From an uncultured Tateyamaria sp. (lineage in GTDB: Bacteria; Pseudomonadota; Alphaproteobacteria; Rhodobacterales; Rhodobacteraceae), in NCBI RefSeq assembly GCF_947496075.1, contig NZ_CANMBJ010000006.1, forward strand, positions 295,001-359,000: a stretch of DNA of 64,000 nucleotides, read 5' to 3'. This document shows positions 40,076 to 54,172 of the stretch, one piece after another. The position numbers and the translations under genes were made by a program. The stretch's first letter is position 1. Every line of letters begins with the position of its first letter. The notes beneath the pieces are model-generated. The model worked only from the letters and a program-made list of their open reading frames with translations. It ran no database searches and was not told the DNA's origin.

Positions 40076-41492
40076 TCAAGGTTCTGTCTGTTGCGTCTGA
40101 ATGTGCCCCGCTGGTCAAGACCGGCGGGCTGGCTGACGTGGCGGGGGCTTTGCCCGGTGCATTGGCGCCTTTGGATGTCGAGATGCGGACGTTGTTGCCG
40201 GGGTATCCGGCCGTGATTAAGGCGTTGACGGGTGCCCAATGCGTTGCGGAAATAAGTGGTCTTTTTGGTGGGGCGGGGCGGCTTTTGTCGGGCAAGGCGG
40301 CGGGGCTGAGCCTGTTTGTGCTGGATGCGCCGCATCTGTTTGACCGGGGTGCCGGGATTTACCTGAACGATGATGGCGTGGACTGGCCTGACAACCCCGA
40401 GCGTTTTGCTGCGCTGAGCCGGGTTGCGGCGGATATTGCGGGTGGAACACTGGGGCAGTGGCGACCTGATCTGGTGCATTGCCATGATTGGCAGGCGGGG
40501 TTGGTGTCTTACTACCTGAAGCGTGACGGAATTTCAGTGCCGAGCGTCCTGACCATCCACAACATTGCCTTTCAGGGGCTGGTGCCGATGGCACGCGCCA
40601 AGGCGCTGGGCATTGCCAAGGCCGATCAGGCACGCGAGGGGGTCGAATACTGGGGGCAGATTTCGGCGTTGAAGGCGGGTCTGGTCTGGGCCGATCGGCT
40701 AACCACCGTGTCCCCCACCTATGCCCGCGAGTTGATGACGCCCGAGTTTGGCATGGGGTTGGACGGCGTGTTGCAGACCCGCAAGGCCGACCTGTCTGGC
40801 ATTCTGAACGGCATTGATCTGGAGGTCTGGTCGCCTGGGGTCGATACGCACATTCATCAGTACAAGACCCCGCGCGGGAAGGCTGCGAACAAGGTGGCTT
40901 TGCGTGACGAGTTCGGGTTGCCGGAGGCCGAGGGCCCGCTATGCGTGGTGGTGTCGCGTCTGACCGAGCAGAAGGGGCTGGACCTGCTCTTGGACGCCTT
41001 GCCTGCGCTGCTTGACCGGGGCGGGCAGTTGGCGCTGTTGGGCTCTGGCGATCCGGCGTTGGAGAAGGCGTTTGCCGGGTATGACCACCCGCATGTTGCG
41101 GCGCGGATTGGATATGACGAGGCGTTGTCGCACAGGATGATGGCGGGCGGCGATGCGATTCTTGTGCCGTCGCGGTTCGAGCCTTGTGGGCTGACCCAGC
41201 TTTATGGCCTGCAATACGGCACCTTGCCCGTTGTGGCGCTGACCGGCGGGTTGGCGGATACGGTGATCCCGGCCACGCCCGCGACCATGGCCAAAGAGGT
41301 CGCGACCGGCCTGCAGTTTCATCCGGTGACGGCGGACGCCCTCTCAAACGCGTTGATGCAGCTTTGCGACCTTTTCGCCGCGCCCAAGCTGTGGTCAAAG
41401 ATGCAGCGAAACGCGATGGCGCAGCCCGTGGGGTGGGCGCCGTCGGTTGCGGCCTATGCCGCGCTGTATGACGACCTGATGAAGGCTGCTGA

Positions 41493-41496
<4 letters not shown>
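40072..41496 (+). CDS. glgA: Glycogen synthase
   Basis: GlgA (glycosyltransferase family 5) extends alpha-1,4-glucan chains from ADP-glucose. The 474-residue protein has the ADP-glucose-binding motif [16 protein letters not shown] (about 17-32), [19 protein letters not shown], and in the C-terminal Rossmann domain [14 protein letters not shown] and [18 protein letters not shown], which hold the catalytic Lys and Glu. The ATG at 40072 overlaps the glgC stop; an in-frame start at 40057 is not supported. The 3' end overlaps glgX by ATGA. Confidence 0.96.
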
Positions 41497-45253
<3,757 letters not shown>

Positions 45254-45287
45254 TGATCTGCCGGACGTTCATGCGGGTGGCTGACGC

Positions 45288-48041
45288 CTATTGCGCTGCT
45301 CGCTCGACCCCTTCGACGATTGCCGCGCGCAGTTTCTTTTCAAGCGTCTTTTGCTTGGCCTCGGAGTAGTATTTCAGGCCGAACATGTCCTTCACATAGA
45401 AGGTGTCCACCACCTGTTCGCCATAGGTCGCGATGACCGCGTTGGCGATGTAGACATTCGATGCGGCAAGCGTGCGTGTGAGATCGTGCAGCAGACCGGG
45501 ACGATCGCGCGTGTCGACCTCGATGATGGTGTAGATGTCGGACCCTTCGTTGTCGAAGGTGATGTGCGTGGGCACCCTGAATGCCTTTTCGCGCTTCTTG
45601 ACCTTGTCGCGATCCTTGATCGCGTCGCGGGTGATCACCTCGCCCGCAAGCGTGCGCGCGATCATCTTGCGCAGGCGGGGCAGGCGGCTGGCCTCGTAGG
45701 GGTTGCCGTCGGCGTCCTGTATCCAGAATGCATCGGTCACGTAGCCGTCGGAGGTGGTGTAGCTGCGCGCATCCACGACGTTGGCCCCCACAAGCGCGAG
45801 CGCCCCGGTCAGTCGGGCAAAGATGCCGGGATGATCGGGCATGACGAAGCACGCGCGCGTGGCGTCGCGGTCGTCGTCGGGATGCAGGTCCATGGCGATC
45901 TCGTTCTCGTCGATGTCGCGCAAGAGCCTGGCAAAGACGACGTGGGCCGTAACGTGAAGGCCCTGCCAATAGGGATCGTAGTGCCGGGCGGTTTCGGTTT
46001 GCAGCTCTTTGCGCGGCCACTCCGCCAACTCGGCCCGCAGCGCCTTTTTCGCCTCTGCTCCTCGGCCTTCGCGGGTCAACGCCTCCATTCCGTCTTCAAG
46101 CGCGCGGCGCGTCTGGCGGTAGAGGGCGCGGATCAGCACGGCCTTCCAGTTGTTCCAGGTGGTGGGGCCAACGCCGCGGATGTCGCACACTGTCAGCACA
46201 CAGAGCAGGTCCAGCCGTTTGACAGTCTGCACTGCCTTGGCAAAGTCGCGCACGGTGCGCGGGTCGGCGATGTCGCGTTTCTGGGCCATGTCGGACATCA
46301 GCAGGTGGTAGCGCACCAGCCATTCGACCGTGTCCACATCGTCCTGTTTCAGGCCCAGCCGTGGTGCGATCTTGCGGACCATCTGCGCGCCGAGGATCGA
46401 GTGATCTTCGGGCCGTCCCTTGCCGATGTCGTGCAGCAGGAGCGCGACATAGAGAACCTTGCGGTTCACACCTTCCTTGAGGATCGAGGAGGCGACGGGC
46501 AGGTCCTCTTCCAGCTCATCGCGCTCAATCATGGCCAGCTGCGCGATGCACTGGATGATATGTTCATCCACCGTGTAGGAGTGGTACATGTTGAACTGCA
46601 TCATCGCGACGATGGGTTCAAATTCGGGGATAAAGGCGGCCAGTACGCCCAATTCGTTCATCCGCCGCAGGGCGCGTTCCGGGTTGCCGTGTTTCAGCAG
46701 CAAATCAAGAAAAATGCGCTGTGCCTCGGGTGTGGTGCGCATGTCATCGTCGATCAGGTGCAGGTTCGACTTGATGATCCGCATCGCATCGGGGTGGATC
46801 AGCATGCCTGTGCGCAGCGCTTCTTCGAAGATGCGGAGAAGGTTCAGCTTGTTATCCAGAAAAACGGCATCATCGGCGATTGCGATCCGGTTATGGATCA
46901 CCTCGTAACCGGGCTTGACGCGTGGCTTGCGTTTGAACAATCGCTCCAGCAGCGGTTCGGCTTTGATATGCGTGGCCTCAAGCTTGGTCAGGAAGATGCG
47001 CGTCAGGTCGCCCACCTCGGTTGCATGCAGGAAATAGTCCTGCATGAACCATTCCACGGCCCGCCTTCCGTCTTTGTCGTCATAGCCCATGTCTTCGGCC
47101 ACGGCGACCTGTAGGTCAAAGGTCAGCTGTTCTGTGGCCCGACCCGAGATTAGGTGCATATGGCAGCGCGTGGCCCACAGGAAATCCTCAGCCGCGACAA
47201 ATGCGTCGAACTCGTCATCCGTGAACAGGCCCAACGGCACAAGGTCTGCCGCGTCCTGCACCTTGTGGATGTACTTGCCGATCCAGAACAGCGATTGCAG
47301 GTCGCGCAGCCCGCCTTTGCCCTCTTTCACATTGGGTTCGACCACATAGCGTTGTCCTTGACGCACATGTCGCGCGTCCCGTTCGGCCAGCTTGGCTTCG
47401 ATAAAGTCGCGTTCGGTTCCGTCGAACAGATCGGTCCGCAGCTTGGTGTCCAGCTCCTTGGCCAGCGCGGCGTCACCAAAGAGAAAGCGGTGTTCCAGCA
47501 TGGCGGTGCGGATCGTGAAATCCTCGGTCCCGAGCCGCAGGCAGTCCCGCACCGTGCGGCTGGAATGGCCCACTTTCAGCTTGAGGTCCCACAGGATGTA
47601 GAGCGTGGTTTCGATCACGCTTTCGGCCCAGGGGGTGATTTTGTAGGGCGTCAGAAACAACAGATCCACGTCCGAGAACGGGGCCATTTCGCCGCGCCCA
47701 TAGCCGCCTACGGCCAGCAGCGCCAGCCGTTCGCCATTGGTGGGGGTTGGGTTCGGATGCATCAGCGTCTGTGCCGTGCGCAGGGCTGCATAGACCAGGC
47801 AGTCGGTCAGGAACGTATAGGCCTGCGTGGTGGGGCGCGATGAAAACGGGTTCGCACGGAAGGCTGCCGAGATTGCCGCCCGCCCTGCTTTTTGCGCGTC
47901 CTTCAGGTGCGCGACAATCGCGGCACGCTCGGGTTTGGTGCCCAGAAGCGTATCGAAAGCGCCGCCATCGAAAATTTCGGTGGCGGCGCAGATCAGGTGT
48001 TGGTCAGGCGTCGTGGGGGCCTGAAAGGCGGTATCGCTCAC
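45288..48041 (-). CDS. glnD: Protein-PII uridylyltransferase/uridylyl-removing enzyme
   Basis: GlnD senses glutamine and adds UMP to, or removes it from, PII proteins, controlling nitrogen metabolism. The 917-residue protein has the nucleotidyltransferase motif GGYGRGEMAPFSDVDLLFL (about residue 90), an HD phosphohydrolase domain (VALLLHDIGKGRPEDHS, about 510), and two C-terminal ACT domains for glutamine (DHPGIFARLTGALALVGA and TRDRPGLLHDLTRTLAAS regions). The start is a GTG at 48041 with GGAGAGCGTA before it. A 607-codon antisense frame is a shadow. Confidence 0.96.
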   Translation of the reverse strand: MSDTAFQAPTTPDQHLICAATEIFDGGAFDTLLGTKPERAAIVAHLKDAQKAGRAAISAAFRANPFSSRPTTQAYTFLTDCLVYAALRTAQTLMHPNPTPTNGERLALLAVGGYGRGEMAPFSDVDLLFLTPYKITPWAESVIETTLYILWDLKLKVGHSSRTVRDCLRLGTEDFTIRTAMLEHRFLFGDAALAKELDTKLRTDLFDGTERDFIEAKLAERDARHVRQGQRYVVEPNVKEGKGGLRDLQSLFWIGKYIHKVQDAADLVPLGLFTDDEFDAFVAAEDFLWATRCHMHLISGRATEQLTFDLQVAVAEDMGYDDKDGRRAVEWFMQDYFLHATEVGDLTRIFLTKLEATHIKAEPLLERLFKRKPRVKPGYEVIHNRIAIADDAVFLDNKLNLLRIFEEALRTGMLIHPDAMRIIKSNLHLIDDDMRTTPEAQRIFLDLLLKHGNPERALRRMNELGVLAAFIPEFEPIVAMMQFNMYHSYTVDEHIIQCIAQLAMIERDELEEDLPVASSILKEGVNRKVLYVALLLHDIGKGRPEDHSILGAQMVRKIAPRLGLKQDDVDTVEWLVRYHLLMSDMAQKRDIADPRTVRDFAKAVQTVKRLDLLCVLTVCDIRGVGPTTWNNWKAVLIRALYRQTRRALEDGMEALTREGRGAEAKKALRAELAEWPRKELQTETARHYDPYWQGLHVTAHVVFARLLRDIDENEIAMDLHPDDDRDATRACFVMPDHPGIFARLTGALALVGANVVDARSYTTSDGYVTDAFWIQDADGNPYEASRLPRLRKMIARTLAGEVITRDAIKDRDKVKKREKAFRVPTHITFDNEGSDIYTIIEVDTRDRPGLLHDLTRTLAASNVYIANAVIATYGEQVVDTFYVKDMFGLKYYSEAKQKTLEKKLRAAIVEGVERAAQ

Positions 48042-48071
48042 TACGCTCTCCGTGGTGGCCGTTGGGCCGGA

Positions 48072-49262
48072 TCAGAAGCCTGCGCTGCCGAACCCGCGCG
48101 GGGCTGCGTCAATCACAACAACCTTGTTGTCGCGGACGGTTGCAATTGCAAGTCCCCGTTCGTTGGTGCCGTCCGGGCGCAAACGGAAGATGCCCGACGC
48201 GCCCTGGAAGCCCGACCCTTGGGTCAGCGCTGCACCGGTTAGCGCGCCCGAGTTGCCTTGTGCCGCAAGGGCCCCAATGGCCGCGATCCCGTCAAAGGCG
48301 AGTCCGGCGACCGGATGAGGTGCGTTTCCATATGCAGCTTGGTATTGTGCTTGAAAGGCTGAAGATCGTGCTGGATCCGGTAGCGCGAACCAGCCACCCT
48401 GTACGCCTGGTAATTCCAGTGTTTGCGGGGGCAGGTCCCAGCGCGTGATACCAACATACTGCGTCGCGGTCGGATTGATGCCCGCCTCTGGCAATAGTTG
48501 CGACAAGAGGGGCAGACCCGCCGCCGGTGTTGCCGTCATGAACACGGCGTTTGCAGCCGAGTTGTCGACGGCGGATTTGACCCTTGGCACCGCCGCAACC
48601 AGTCCTTGCTGGGACAGCGGGTAGTCCACTGTGCCTACAAGTGTTGCTCCGCTGCGTGAAATCGCTTGTTGGATGGCATTGCGACCGATCTGGCCAGCGA
48701 CGTCTTGTGCATGAACTACAACGACCCGGTCTTTGCCCTGACGGGCGGCATAGGTAACGAGCCGGTTTGCAATGTTTTCAAAGGTTGATCCGAGCACGAA
48801 GACATTGCCGCCCGCGATCGAGGTGTTGTTGGAAAACGCCAGAACATTCACGTTTTGCGGTGCGACAGCCACACCCGCAGCGTTCGCCGCATCTGCATAG
48901 AGTGGGCCGATTATGATCTGTGCGCCGTCATTCACGGCTTGTGCAGCCTGGCTGGCGGCGGTGCCTGCATTGCCCGCGGTGCCATAGACTCGCAGGTCGA
49001 TCTGCACACCTTGCAGGTCACGCATCGCAAGGCGCGCCGCGTTTTCCAGATTGTTTGCCAGCAGCTCGTCACTGGCCTGACCCGATCCACGCGGCACGAG
49101 CAACGCCACCGGAACCGGCTGCGACGTGTCAATCCGTGGCCCGCCGGTCGATCCGCCAAGGCCACCCAGAGCGGCCGGATCGCAGGCGGCCAGTGCAAGG
49201 GCGGCCAAGGGCACGATCACCCGCCGCGCCGCCTTGCGCAGAGTCTTGAAAAACGCAAACAT
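48072..49262 (-). CDS. LpoA/LppC-like lipoprotein, penicillin-binding protein activator family
   Basis: The 396-residue protein starts with a lipoprotein signal (VIVPLAALALAACDP, lipid-modified Cys at about residue 27). A periplasmic-binding-protein-like body follows: VPVALLVPRGSG, AQIIIGPLYADAANAAG, NVLAFSNNTSIAGGN. This matches the YraM/LppC family whose Escherichia coli member LpoA activates PBP1A, but the alphaproteobacterial forms lack the N-terminal TPR domain, so the role in cell-wall synthesis is inferred. It is divergent from rsmI-yraN, an arrangement conserved in many Proteobacteria. AGGGAGTGAC precedes the ATG. Confidence 0.88.
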   Translation of the reverse strand: MFAFFKTLRKAARRVIVPLAALALAACDPAALGGLGGSTGGPRIDTSQPVPVALLVPRGSGQASDELLANNLENAARLAMRDLQGVQIDLRVYGTAGNAGTAASQAAQAVNDGAQIIIGPLYADAANAAGVAVAPQNVNVLAFSNNTSIAGGNVFVLGSTFENIANRLVTYAARQGKDRVVVVHAQDVAGQIGRNAIQQAISRSGATLVGTVDYPLSQQGLVAAVPRVKSAVDNSAANAVFMTATPAAGLPLLSQLLPEAGINPTATQYVGITRWDLPPQTLELPGVQGGWFALPDPARSSAFQAQYQAAYGNAPHPVAGLAFDGIAAIGALAAQGNSGALTGAALTQGSGFQGASGIFRLRPDGTNERGLAIATVRDNKVVVIDAAPRGFGSAGF

Positions 49263-49351
49263 ATACTGTCACTCCCTAGGTGCGGGGCATGACATTGGCC
49301 TGCCCGGTCATTGGGGGCAGATAATAAACGTCAGGAAAGGCGGGTCCAGCG

Positions 49352-50215
49352 TTGAATCATGTCAAGGTGCCCTTGTCCGCGGGCCTGTGGTTCGTGGGCG
49401 TGCCGATTGGGACGGCCCGGGATATCACTTTACGGGCGCTTGATGTGCTTGCCTCTGCGGATGTGCTCGTGGCCGAGGACACGCGGTCCTTGCGCAAGTT
49501 GATGGATATCCACGGCGTGCCTCTGGACGGGCGCCGGATCGAGGCATTGCATGAGCATTCAAAGGATACGCAGGTGACGCGGCTGGTTGCGCGTGCCGCC
49601 GGTGGCGAAAGCGTGGCGTACGCATCCGAGGCTGGAATGCCCCTGATTGCTGACCCTGGTTTCGAACTTGGGCGCGCAGCACGGGCCGCAGGTGTGGCAG
49701 TGACATGCGCCCCTGGGCCGTCGGCCGTGCTGACCGCGCTGGTGATCGGTGGATTGCCGACCGATGCCTTCCATTTTGGCGGGTTCCTGCCCGCATCCCG
49801 TTCTGCACGGCAGAAGGCGCTGCAAGGTTTGTCCGACATACAGGCAACACTTGTGCTGTACGAATCGCCCAAACGTGTGGCGGCGCTGCTGGCAGACGCG
49901 GTCGAGGTTCTGGGGGCGGACCGGCAAGCCAGTGTCTGTCGGGAACTGACAAAAAAGTTCGAAGAGGTGCAAAACGGCACGTTGGAAGAGCTGGCGCAGA
50001 CATTCCAGAGCGCAACGCCAAAGGGCGAGATTGTCGTGCTGATTGGCCGTGCTGAGACGGTGGCTGTTAAGGAAAAAGACATTGATGGTGCGCTAAGCTC
50101 GGCGCTGAATGATATGTCTGTGAAGGATGCGGCGGCTTTCGTGGCGGAAACACTGGGTGTGCCACGCAGGCGTGTCTATCAGCGCGCATTGGAATTGGCG
50201 CGCGACAGCCAATGA
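49352..50215 (+). CDS. rsmI: 16S rRNA 2'-O-ribose C1402 methyltransferase RsmI
   Basis: RsmI methylates the ribose of C1402 in 16S rRNA using S-adenosylmethionine. The 287-residue protein shows GLWFVGVPIGTARDITLRAL at the start, VLVAEDTRSLRKLM, SEAGMPLIADPGFELGRAA, and CAPGPSAVLTALVIGGLPTD (about 115-134), all typical of the tetrapyrrole-methylase fold RsmI family. The start is a TTG at 49352 with AGGAAAGG upstream; no ATG gives a full N-terminus. It is followed 15 bases later by yraN, as in most Proteobacteria. Confidence 0.94.
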   Translation: MNHVKVPLSAGLWFVGVPIGTARDITLRALDVLASADVLVAEDTRSLRKLMDIHGVPLDGRRIEALHEHSKDTQVTRLVARAAGGESVAYASEAGMPLIADPGFELGRAARAAGVAVTCAPGPSAVLTALVIGGLPTDAFHFGGFLPASRSARQKALQGLSDIQATLVLYESPKRVAALLADAVEVLGADRQASVCRELTKKFEEVQNGTLEELAQTFQSATPKGEIVVLIGRAETVAVKEKDIDGALSSALNDMSVKDAAAFVAETLGVPRRRVYQRALELARDSQ

Positions 50216-50230
50216 TGTGAAAGGTGACGC

Positions 50231-50644
50231 ATGGCGCGGCACGAGCGATGTTTTGATAGAGGCCACCCGGTCGATACTCGGGTGGCGCGCGGGCACATGT
50301 CGTATCATGCGGGCATGGCAGCCGAGCAGATCGTTGCGCGTGCCTACATCGCAGCTGGATACAGGTTGGTCGCCGAACGCTGGCGCGGACGGCGCGGTGA
50401 AATCGATCTGATCTTCTCGACGGCCATCGGGATCGTCATGGTCGAAGTGAAAACAAGTAAATTCTTTGCCTCCGCCGCTGCGCATCTGACCCCGGCGCAG
50501 GTCAAACGCCTGTGTGCCACGGCAGACGAATATCTCGCGACCCTCTCTGATGGGTCTCTGACGGATGTACGGTTTGATGTTGCATTGGTCGATCAGACGG
50601 GCGCTGTCGAATTTCTTGAAAACGCGTTTGCGGGGTATGTCTGA
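50231..50644 (+). CDS. yraN: UPF0102 family protein YraN
   Basis: This 137-residue protein carries the endonuclease-like core of the UPF0102 family: AAGYRLVAERWRGRRGEIDLI and IVMVEVKTSKFFASAA. The Glu/Asp/Glu-x-Lys pattern of a restriction-endonuclease fold is kept. The function in the cell is not settled. It sits between rsmI and gshB, its usual neighbourhood. AAGGTGACGC precedes the ATG. The first 20 residues are not conserved family sequence, so translation could begin a little later. Confidence 0.9.
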   Translation: MARHERCFDRGHPVDTRVARGHMSYHAGMAAEQIVARAYIAAGYRLVAERWRGRRGEIDLIFSTAIGIVMVEVKTSKFFASAAAHLTPAQVKRLCATADEYLATLSDGSLTDVRFDVALVDQTGAVEFLENAFAGYV

Positions 50645-50745
50645 CGCCGTGCGCAGGGCGTTCTGCGACTATGCACAACAGCTTGCCATTGCGTGATCGC
50701 CTTTGCTGCGCCATCTAAAGGCGCAGACTATTGCGGAGTTGCGCC

Positions 50746-51681
50746 ATGAAGATTGCCTTTCAGATGGACCCGATCGGGGCCGTGGACATCAATGCGGACA
50801 GCAGTTTTCGCCTGGCGGAAGAGGCGCAGGCCCGTGGCCATACCTTGTTTTTCTACTCCCCTGATCACCTTGCCTATCAGGAAGGACGTATAACTGCCCG
50901 CGGCCATGACTTCACTGTCCAGCGGGTGCAGGGAGAACATGCGCAGTTTGGCCTCGAGCGGGAAGTAGACCTGGCCGATTTCGATGTCATTTGGCTGCGG
51001 CAGGATCCGCCCTTCGACATGCACTACATCACATCGACCCATTTGCTGGATCGTCTGAAAGGGCAGGCACTGGTGGTGAATGATCCGTTCTGGGTCCGGA
51101 ACTATCCCGAAAAGCTATTGGTTCTTGATTTTCCAGATCTCACCCCGCCGACGACGATTGCCCGCGATCTGGACACGATCAAGGCGTTCAAGGCCAAGCA
51201 TGGCGACGTGATCCTGAAGCCGCTCTACGGCAATGGTGGTGCGGGCGTGTTCCGGCTGGATGCCAATGACCGTAACCTCACCTCGTTGCACGAGTTGTTC
51301 ACCGGGTTCAGTCGCGAGCCGCTGATTGTGCAAAAATTCCTGCCCGATGTATCGAATGGCGACAAGCGCGTGATCCTGGTCGATGGCGAGGCTGTGGGCG
51401 CCATTAACCGTGTGCCTGCTGCGGGCGAGACCCGGTCGAACATGCACGTGGGCGGACGGCCTGAAAAGATCGGCCTGACGGATCGCGATCTTGAGATTTG
51501 CGCGGCCATCGGTCCCTTGCTGAAAGAGAAGGGGCAGGTCTTTGTCGGTATTGATGTGATCGGCGACTACCTGACCGAGATCAACGTGACCTCGCCCACG
51601 GGCATCCAGGAACTGGAACGGTTTGATGGCGTGAATATTGCCGAGAAGATCTGGCAGGCCATTGAGGCAAAAACCGGATGA
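50746..51681 (+). CDS. gshB: Glutathione synthetase
   Basis: GshB joins gamma-glutamylcysteine and glycine with ATP. The 311-residue ATP-grasp protein has the family start MKIAFQMDPIGAVDINADSS, VWLRQDPPFDMHYI (as IWLRQDPPFDM, about 87), VILKPLYGNGGAGVFRL (ATP loop) and DVIGDYLTEINVTSPTG (metal site near the C-terminus). GCGGAGTTGCGCC places a GGAG ribosome site before the ATG at 50746; the longer frame from 50731 is rejected. It overlaps the esterase gene by ATGA. Confidence 0.96.
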   Translation: MKIAFQMDPIGAVDINADSSFRLAEEAQARGHTLFFYSPDHLAYQEGRITARGHDFTVQRVQGEHAQFGLEREVDLADFDVIWLRQDPPFDMHYITSTHLLDRLKGQALVVNDPFWVRNYPEKLLVLDFPDLTPPTTIARDLDTIKAFKAKHGDVILKPLYGNGGAGVFRLDANDRNLTSLHELFTGFSREPLIVQKFLPDVSNGDKRVILVDGEAVGAINRVPAAGETRSNMHVGGRPEKIGLTDRDLEICAAIGPLLKEKGQVFVGIDVIGDYLTEINVTSPTGIQELERFDGVNIAEKIWQAIEAKTG

Positions 51682-52589
51682 GCTTGCTTCGGCCGCTTCT
51701 CAACACCTATCTGCGCCTGACCGAAAAGCCGCACATGCAGAACGCGTCCGGTCCGGACGCCTTGCGCCGCAGCCTTGAGACCAAGGCGCGCCTGCTTTTT
51801 CATCGACCTATGTCCATGCGCCTGAGGCGTGGGGCGTTGGCGGGGGAAGATGCCCTTTGGGCGACACCGCGACGGGGGCCCGAGCCGCAAACGACGGTCT
51901 TGTACTTCCATGGTGGTGGGTTTGTGTTCGGATCGCCACAAACACATGGTGCCATGGCCGCCGCCCTTGCCAAGCGGGCGGCAGCGCGGGCGGTTTTGCC
52001 GCGTTACCCATTGGCCCCGGAGCATCCGTTTCCTGCCGCGCTTGATCATGCGATTGCTGCCTATCGTGAGTGCCGCGCGCAGGGTGGTCCCGTGATCGTT
52101 GGAGGTGACAGTGCCGGTGGAGGCTTGGCCCTGTCATTGCTTGCGCATTTGCTGATTGAGGGCGAGTCGACCCCTGACGCGGTTTTCGCATTCTCTCCGC
52201 TGACGGACCTGACCTTTTCCGGAGCGAGTATTCGCGACAACGCGAAGACAGATGTTGTTTTGCCAGCCGAACGGGCAACTGAAATGTTACAGATGTATCT
52301 GAACGGAGCAGATGCCACCAATCCGCTAGCCAGCCCGTTGTTTGCTGACTTTGCCAATGCGCCGCCGGTTTGGATCACGGCAGGGGATACCGAAATCCTG
52401 CTGGATGACAGCCGTCGGATCGTTGAGCGGATGCGGGGGCAGGGTGTCGATGTGACTTATGTTGAGGAACACGACTTGCCGCACGTTTGGCCCCTCTTCC
52501 ACAACACGCTGCCCGAAGCGCGGCGCACCTTGAATGCCTTGGCCGCGTGGATCAGGGTTCAGGCCGGGGCGAGCGCCGGAACCCGGTAG
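51678..52589 (+). CDS. Alpha/beta hydrolase, hormone-sensitive-lipase type esterase
   Basis: The 303-residue protein is an esterase/lipase of the HSL (family IV) group. LYFHGGGFVFGSP is the oxyanion-hole motif, VIVGGDSAGGGLALS carries the nucleophilic Ser, AGDTEILLDDS carries the Asp and DLPHVWPLF the His. The physiological ester is unknown. It is coupled to gshB by an ATGA overlap. Its 3' end overlaps the convergent comM gene by 31 bases. Confidence 0.9.
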   Translation: MSLLRPLLNTYLRLTEKPHMQNASGPDALRRSLETKARLLFHRPMSMRLRRGALAGEDALWATPRRGPEPQTTVLYFHGGGFVFGSPQTHGAMAAALAKRAAARAVLPRYPLAPEHPFPAALDHAIAAYRECRAQGGPVIVGGDSAGGGLALSLLAHLLIEGESTPDAVFAFSPLTDLTFSGASIRDNAKTDVVLPAERATEMLQMYLNGADATNPLASPLFADFANAPPVWITAGDTEILLDDSRRIVERMRGQGVDVTYVEEHDLPHVWPLFHNTLPEARRTLNALAAWIRVQAGASAGTR

Positions 52590-54070
52590 CTGACCGCTTC
52601 GGCCACGTGCGGTTTACGAACGTCTGGCGACTCGTCGAGGTCGGCAATTGTCCGAGCCACCCGCAATACGCGGTGATAGCCACGCGCCGACAAGCCAAAC
52701 CGGTCAGCGACCTTGGTGAGCAGTTTGCGCCCCTCCGCGTCGGGGGCAGCGTAATCGTCCAGTGCGGCGCCACTCAGGTCCGCATTGCTGCGCATCCCCG
52801 TATCGGACAAGCGTGTGCTTTGCAGCTGTCGTGCTGCATTGACCCGCGCAGCAACCGTGGCAGAACTGTCGCCCGACGCGGGCAGGTCGAGATCCGTGTA
52901 GGTGACTGGAGGCACGTCGACCCGCAGATCAAACCGGTCCATCAGCGGGCCGGAAATGCGCCCCATATAGTCCTCCCCGCAGGCAGGTGCGCGGCCACAG
53001 GCGCGGGATGCGTCCGACAGGTAGCCGCATTTGCAGGGGTTCGCGGCAGCTACCAGCATGAACCGGCAGGGGTATTTGATGTGATTGTTGGCGCGGGCGA
53101 CCATGACCTCGCCCGTCTCAATCGGTTGGCGCAGGGTTTCGAGGACGGTGCGCGGAAATTCAGGGAATTCGTCCATGAATAGCACGCCGTTATGGGCCAG
53201 TGATACTTCGCCCGGTTTGGCCCCGCGCCCGCCGCCGATGATTGCGGCCATGGAGGCGGTGTGATGCGGTTCCCGAAACGGGCGGTCCATGGAAATGCCG
53301 CCTGCGTCCAGCAATCCGGCCAGCGAGTGGATCATCGAGGTTTCGAGCGCTTCCATCGCCGACAGCGGTGGCAAGATGCCCGGTAGGCGTGCGGCCAGCA
53401 TGGACTTGCCAGACCCGGGCGTGCCGACCATCAGGAAATGGTGTCGCCCGGCGGCAGCCACCTCCATCGCCCGCTTGGCGCGTTCTTGTCCTTTGACATC
53501 GCGCAGGTCGGGCAGGCCGGTGCCGCTGGCGATCCGGCCAGCCTTTGCCGGTTCCAGCGTGACCTGACCCGTGTAGTGCCGGACCACGTCGCCAAGGGAT
53601 GTGGCGGCAATGACCTTGGTTGCGTCAACCCATGCGGCTTCGGCCCCCGACCCCGCAGGGCACAGCAACCCGCGGTCCTGTTCGGCAGCGGCCATGGCAG
53701 CGGGCAGCGCGCCCAGAACGGGGACGAGGGTGCCGTCCAGCGACAGCTCTCCAAGCGCAACGGTGCCTTCAACCGTATCCTCGGGCAGGATGCCAAGGGC
53801 GGCGAGCAGCGCCAGCGCAATCGGTAGGTCGAAATGCGACCCTTCCTTGGGCAGGTCGGCGGGCGACATGTTGATCGTGATCCGTTTCGACGGCAGCGCG
53901 ATGGACATGGCTGTCAGGGCCGCGCGGACCCGGTCGCGCGCTTCGGACACGGCCTTGTCCGGCAGTCCTACGATGGAAAAGGCAGGCAGACCCGGTGTCA
54001 TGGCGCATTGCACCTCGACCTCGCGCGCGTCGACCCCCTGAAATGCAACCGTATAGGCCCGTGCGACCAT
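52559..54070 (-). CDS. comM: ComM/YifB family Mg-chelatase-like AAA ATPase
   Basis: The 503-residue protein has an N-terminal Lon-protease-like domain without protease activity (YTVAFQGVDAREVEVQCAMTPG and FSIVGLPDKAVSEARDRVR regions), then a AAA+ domain with Walker A MVGTPGSGKSMLAARLPGIL and Walker B GVLFMDEFPEFPR. The C-terminal Mg-chelatase-type region follows. ComM is a helicase promoting branch migration during natural transformation in several bacteria; here the role is inferred. GGAG six bases before the ATG at 54070 decides the start against 54085. Confidence 0.93.
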   Translation of the reverse strand: MVARAYTVAFQGVDAREVEVQCAMTPGLPAFSIVGLPDKAVSEARDRVRAALTAMSIALPSKRITINMSPADLPKEGSHFDLPIALALLAALGILPEDTVEGTVALGELSLDGTLVPVLGALPAAMAAAEQDRGLLCPAGSGAEAAWVDATKVIAATSLGDVVRHYTGQVTLEPAKAGRIASGTGLPDLRDVKGQERAKRAMEVAAAGRHHFLMVGTPGSGKSMLAARLPGILPPLSAMEALETSMIHSLAGLLDAGGISMDRPFREPHHTASMAAIIGGGRGAKPGEVSLAHNGVLFMDEFPEFPRTVLETLRQPIETGEVMVARANNHIKYPCRFMLVAAANPCKCGYLSDASRACGRAPACGEDYMGRISGPLMDRFDLRVDVPPVTYTDLDLPASGDSSATVAARVNAARQLQSTRLSDTGMRSNADLSGAALDDYAAPDAEGRKLLTKVADRFGLSARGYHRVLRVARTIADLDESPDVRKPHVAEAVSYRVPALAPA

Positions 54071-54172
54071 AACCATCTCCCTCACTCTTGGTTAACGATT
54101 ACGGGGGCTTGGTTTACGATTGGTTAAAGTTTGGTTGCTGGTGGGATCATGTTGCGTCTGGTACAATAGAGC

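Noticed and set aside
45291-47114. 607-codon open frame on the plus strand
   Set aside because: Antisense to glnD, whose nucleotidyltransferase, HD and ACT motifs are intact; shadow frame.
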